Below, in pieces: positions 61,559 through 64,000 of a stretch of DNA of 64,000 bases; position 1 is the stretch's first letter; each line of letters starts with the position of its first letter. The position numbers and the translations under genes were made by a program. The DNA is taken from assembly GCF_014805625.2 (NCBI RefSeq), contig NW_023998455.1, positions 661,007 to 725,006 on the forward strand. Direction: 5' to 3'. Origin of the DNA: Glossina fuscipes. Its lineage: Eukaryota > Arthropoda > Insecta > Diptera > Glossinidae. Under the pieces are notes generated by a model that was not told the DNA's origin, did not search any database, and saw only the letters and a program-made list of their open reading frames with translations.

Positions 61559-64000
61559 ACTTATTTAATTTTCTTGTCTATTGCAATAACGTCTTGTTTG
61601 TTTTTTCTTTTATATTTTAATATGTATTCCCTAGTAGTATAAAATAATAAAAACAAAAAATTATGTTTGGACAAGGGAAACCCATGAAAATCAGCTAAAA
61701 TAAATTAAGAGTCGATTTCAATTGATTCTAAGAAGTAATTCTTATACTAATTATTATTAATATCTTATACAAGATATATAAGGAGAAGGAAAGATAAAGA
61801 AAGAATAATAATTCATTCAATATCAATAAATAAACAAGAAAAGAAAACATGTTGTGTACGTGAGTATAGAAGTGCACCCATAACCGATACCAATTCAAGT
61901 TGCAAGTGGATCTCTAAGCGATTGCAAAAGCTTGGCAACCGATAACACTAAACAGTACCAGTTAATTTTCGAATCATAGTGAGATGTTAAGAGATTGCAC
62001 GTTAGTTTAAATACGACATAGGCAAATCGCGCGTATTAAGCTTAGGTGTTTTTATAGACTTTATAGAGTCCGATATTGCGATTAAGTAACAGGCTTCTGC
62101 AAACAACTCTGACAAATCATAATTTTATTTACATTGACTAAGCTTAATGCAGATGATGTACCTAGAGAAGCGATTATGGTCATTAAAATTTATCACCAAG
62201 AATAAGTCTACAAAGACCGAGAGACAAGGGATTCCTAATCCAAATTCTTAAGGGCAAACAGTAAGAATTGCTATTGAATGGATTCAATTGAAGGAAGGAG
62301 ACCACACAACAGAGGCATATTGGTCTAACTAGGCACATTTATAGCCTTTTTGTAATGTTAGAATCCTTAAAGCTATTTGGGCCAGGTGCGGACCTAGTTT
62401 TACTTAAAGAGAGCTCAATGTGCAAATTAAAACGTAATCTTTGGTGGAATAGAAGCGTCTACCTTTTCCAACTCTCAAATACTCAGTATTGAATGATTTC
62501 CTCCTCCTTGAGAAAGAAAGCTTCTTGCATTTTTTAGATATAATTTCATAAAATTTAACGAGGACCATGTAATGTAACCAAATTATTTAAATCAACTTGA
62601 AGGTGATACGAATGCGATTCCAAGGAGAAGGAAGGAAATAGTTTAACATAGTCTGTGTACGATCAAGAGACGACTGGGTTTAATCACCGAGGGAGATCAT
62701 TATTGTATAGATTAATTTAAAGGCTGCCTTAAGGAAAGCCAGACATCGCGGTAAATTCATTCGAAGTGATGAAGTTGACCAGAACCCTGGATAATCTGTT
62801 ATGAAGATAGGACTGCAAAGGGCATCCTGATGCCTAGAGTTTTGAAGGTCAATAAATTATGATTAACTAAGTCAAAAGCTTGAGTAAGGAGGATAACTGG
62901 AGTCTGTCTTTAAAATATGACTTAAATACCAAACCCAATATTGCGAAAAAAAGAAACTAAAACCGCGTGAATCCTTCATCAGAAATCTTTCCAATCATGC
63001 GTAGTTTGTATTCGATTTTCTTCGGAGAAATTTTTTTTTTTTATACTTTAAAATTGCTTTCCTGCACTGTGGCCAAACCACCATATACTGAGAAAAATAA
63101 TATTAGAATCTCGTCAATCCCTGGCAGATGTTCCGTTCATATTTCGTTTAGACTTTGAAAATTGGTTCTTTATCCAAAGCAATGTTCAGAAGAAGTGTCA
63201 AGAAATGTGACCAATATTGAATGAATCTTTGATCAATAACCTTCCCATAGATGTGCACTTTACATTCGATTTCGATTGAAATTTTTTTTTTTTTTTTTTT
63301 TTTATTTTTTTTTTAACTTTGAAAATTAGTTGTACATGATCTTCCATTCCCTCATAGGACTTTGATTATGTTAGGTAATTGTTGAATTCCTTTTATAAAC
63401 ATATCTACAAAAGTTATTAGTTGCACATGTGTACGTCTCCTAAATAGCAATATGGTACCCGACAATTTATCATTTCACTGCTTCTCTATAGTCAATTGTT
63501 GGGCATTAAAGAAACCGAAAAATTTCTCAAAATTTTCTTAACGACTAGTTATATATTTTCCTTATGCCTGTCTATGTACGCGTGCGTACTTAGAAATATC
63601 TATTGTCATGCGTTCATTTATGTAACAATCCGTTTTTCTCTATTGAAAAGAACAAAAGTTTTAATGCAGAAATATATTATTGAAGCAAAAGCCGAATTTA
63701 AAGAACTCTACAAATTAGTAACAAACTTTTAATATGATATTTATAACAATGATGGAATGAAAATGAAATGTGAGATTTATTAGTATATATCTATTAGGGT
63801 AAGGAAAAATAATTTCAAGATGTTCATAATAATAAAAAAAAAAGTAAAGTGTATATGTATAAGTAAAGTTATTATCTTGATAATATCTATCTGTACCTGA
63901 GAATTAATTAAAGCAGGTAAAAACATTATAGTTAGCCGAGAGCTGAAAACCCTACAATTATTCATGCAATGGCGTGTCAAAATAAGGCCTTATATGGAAA

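Larger units (their letters stand above)
55984..64000 (+). other. Probable long first intron with repeats
   Basis: Apart from the transposon relics listed separately, this 8 kb contains poly-T tracts (59760-59785, 59980-60000, 63280-63310), AT microsatellites and no exon I can support. It runs off the window. Confidence 0.5.

Noticed and set aside
63496..63732. 78-codon open frame near the window end
   Set aside because: No motif, AT-driven hydrophobic composition and no splice or initiation support.
1..64000. CRISPR arrays, operons or bacterial-type signals
   Set aside because: Spliced insect genes and interspersed retroelements throughout; the direct repeats are microsatellites or transposons without regular spacers.

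Overview
The window is AT-rich nuclear DNA from a dipteran insect. Five genes are close homologues of Drosophila genes, their introns have GT-AG boundaries (many of them 50-110 bp), and the intergenic DNA is packed with microsatellites and degraded transposons. I think it is a higher fly (Schizophora, possibly a blowfly, house fly or tsetse relative), but the sequence alone does not fix the species. Two N runs (13450-13459 and 32383-32482) show a draft assembly.

Layout. Positions 1-19300 hold no convincing gene: they carry tRNA-derived SINE copies, copies of several dispersed repeat families and microsatellites. At 19309-21012 (+) lies a two-exon homeobox gene of the Not/notochord type. A long composite repeat follows (about 21985-24560). 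A large minus-strand gene in eight coding exons (38739 down to 25026) encodes a FYVE-finger protein homologous to spastizin/ZFYVE26. Head to head with it, across about 0.9 kb, is a seven-exon plus-strand gene for Vps39 (39639-46274), a tethering subunit of HOPS. After retrotransposon debris and a second plus-strand copy of the composite repeat come Rev7/MAD2L2 (+, 51712-52440) and noi/SF3A3 (-, 54008-52500), which converge with overlapping 3' ends. Divergent from noi is the first coding exon (55774-55983, +) of an unidentified gene; the remaining 8 kb looks like its long first intron, filled with mariner and Tc1 remnants, a SINE and a dispersed repeat.

How the genes relate. Spastizin and Vps39 both act on late endosomes and lysosomes, and sharing one promoter region could couple their expression. 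Rev7 (translesion synthesis and DNA repair adaptor) and noi (U2 snRNP SF3a subunit) are unrelated in function but share a 3' region. The homeobox gene is a developmental transcription factor with a Groucho-type repression motif.

I found no new protein-based system. The less described content is the repeat landscape: a tRNA-derived SINE family with at least six copies, a composite repeat (three copies in two orientations) with a shared small reading frame, and a MITE-like foldback inside a Vps39 intron. All exon boundaries are my own reading of splice signals with phase checks, not transcript-supported.
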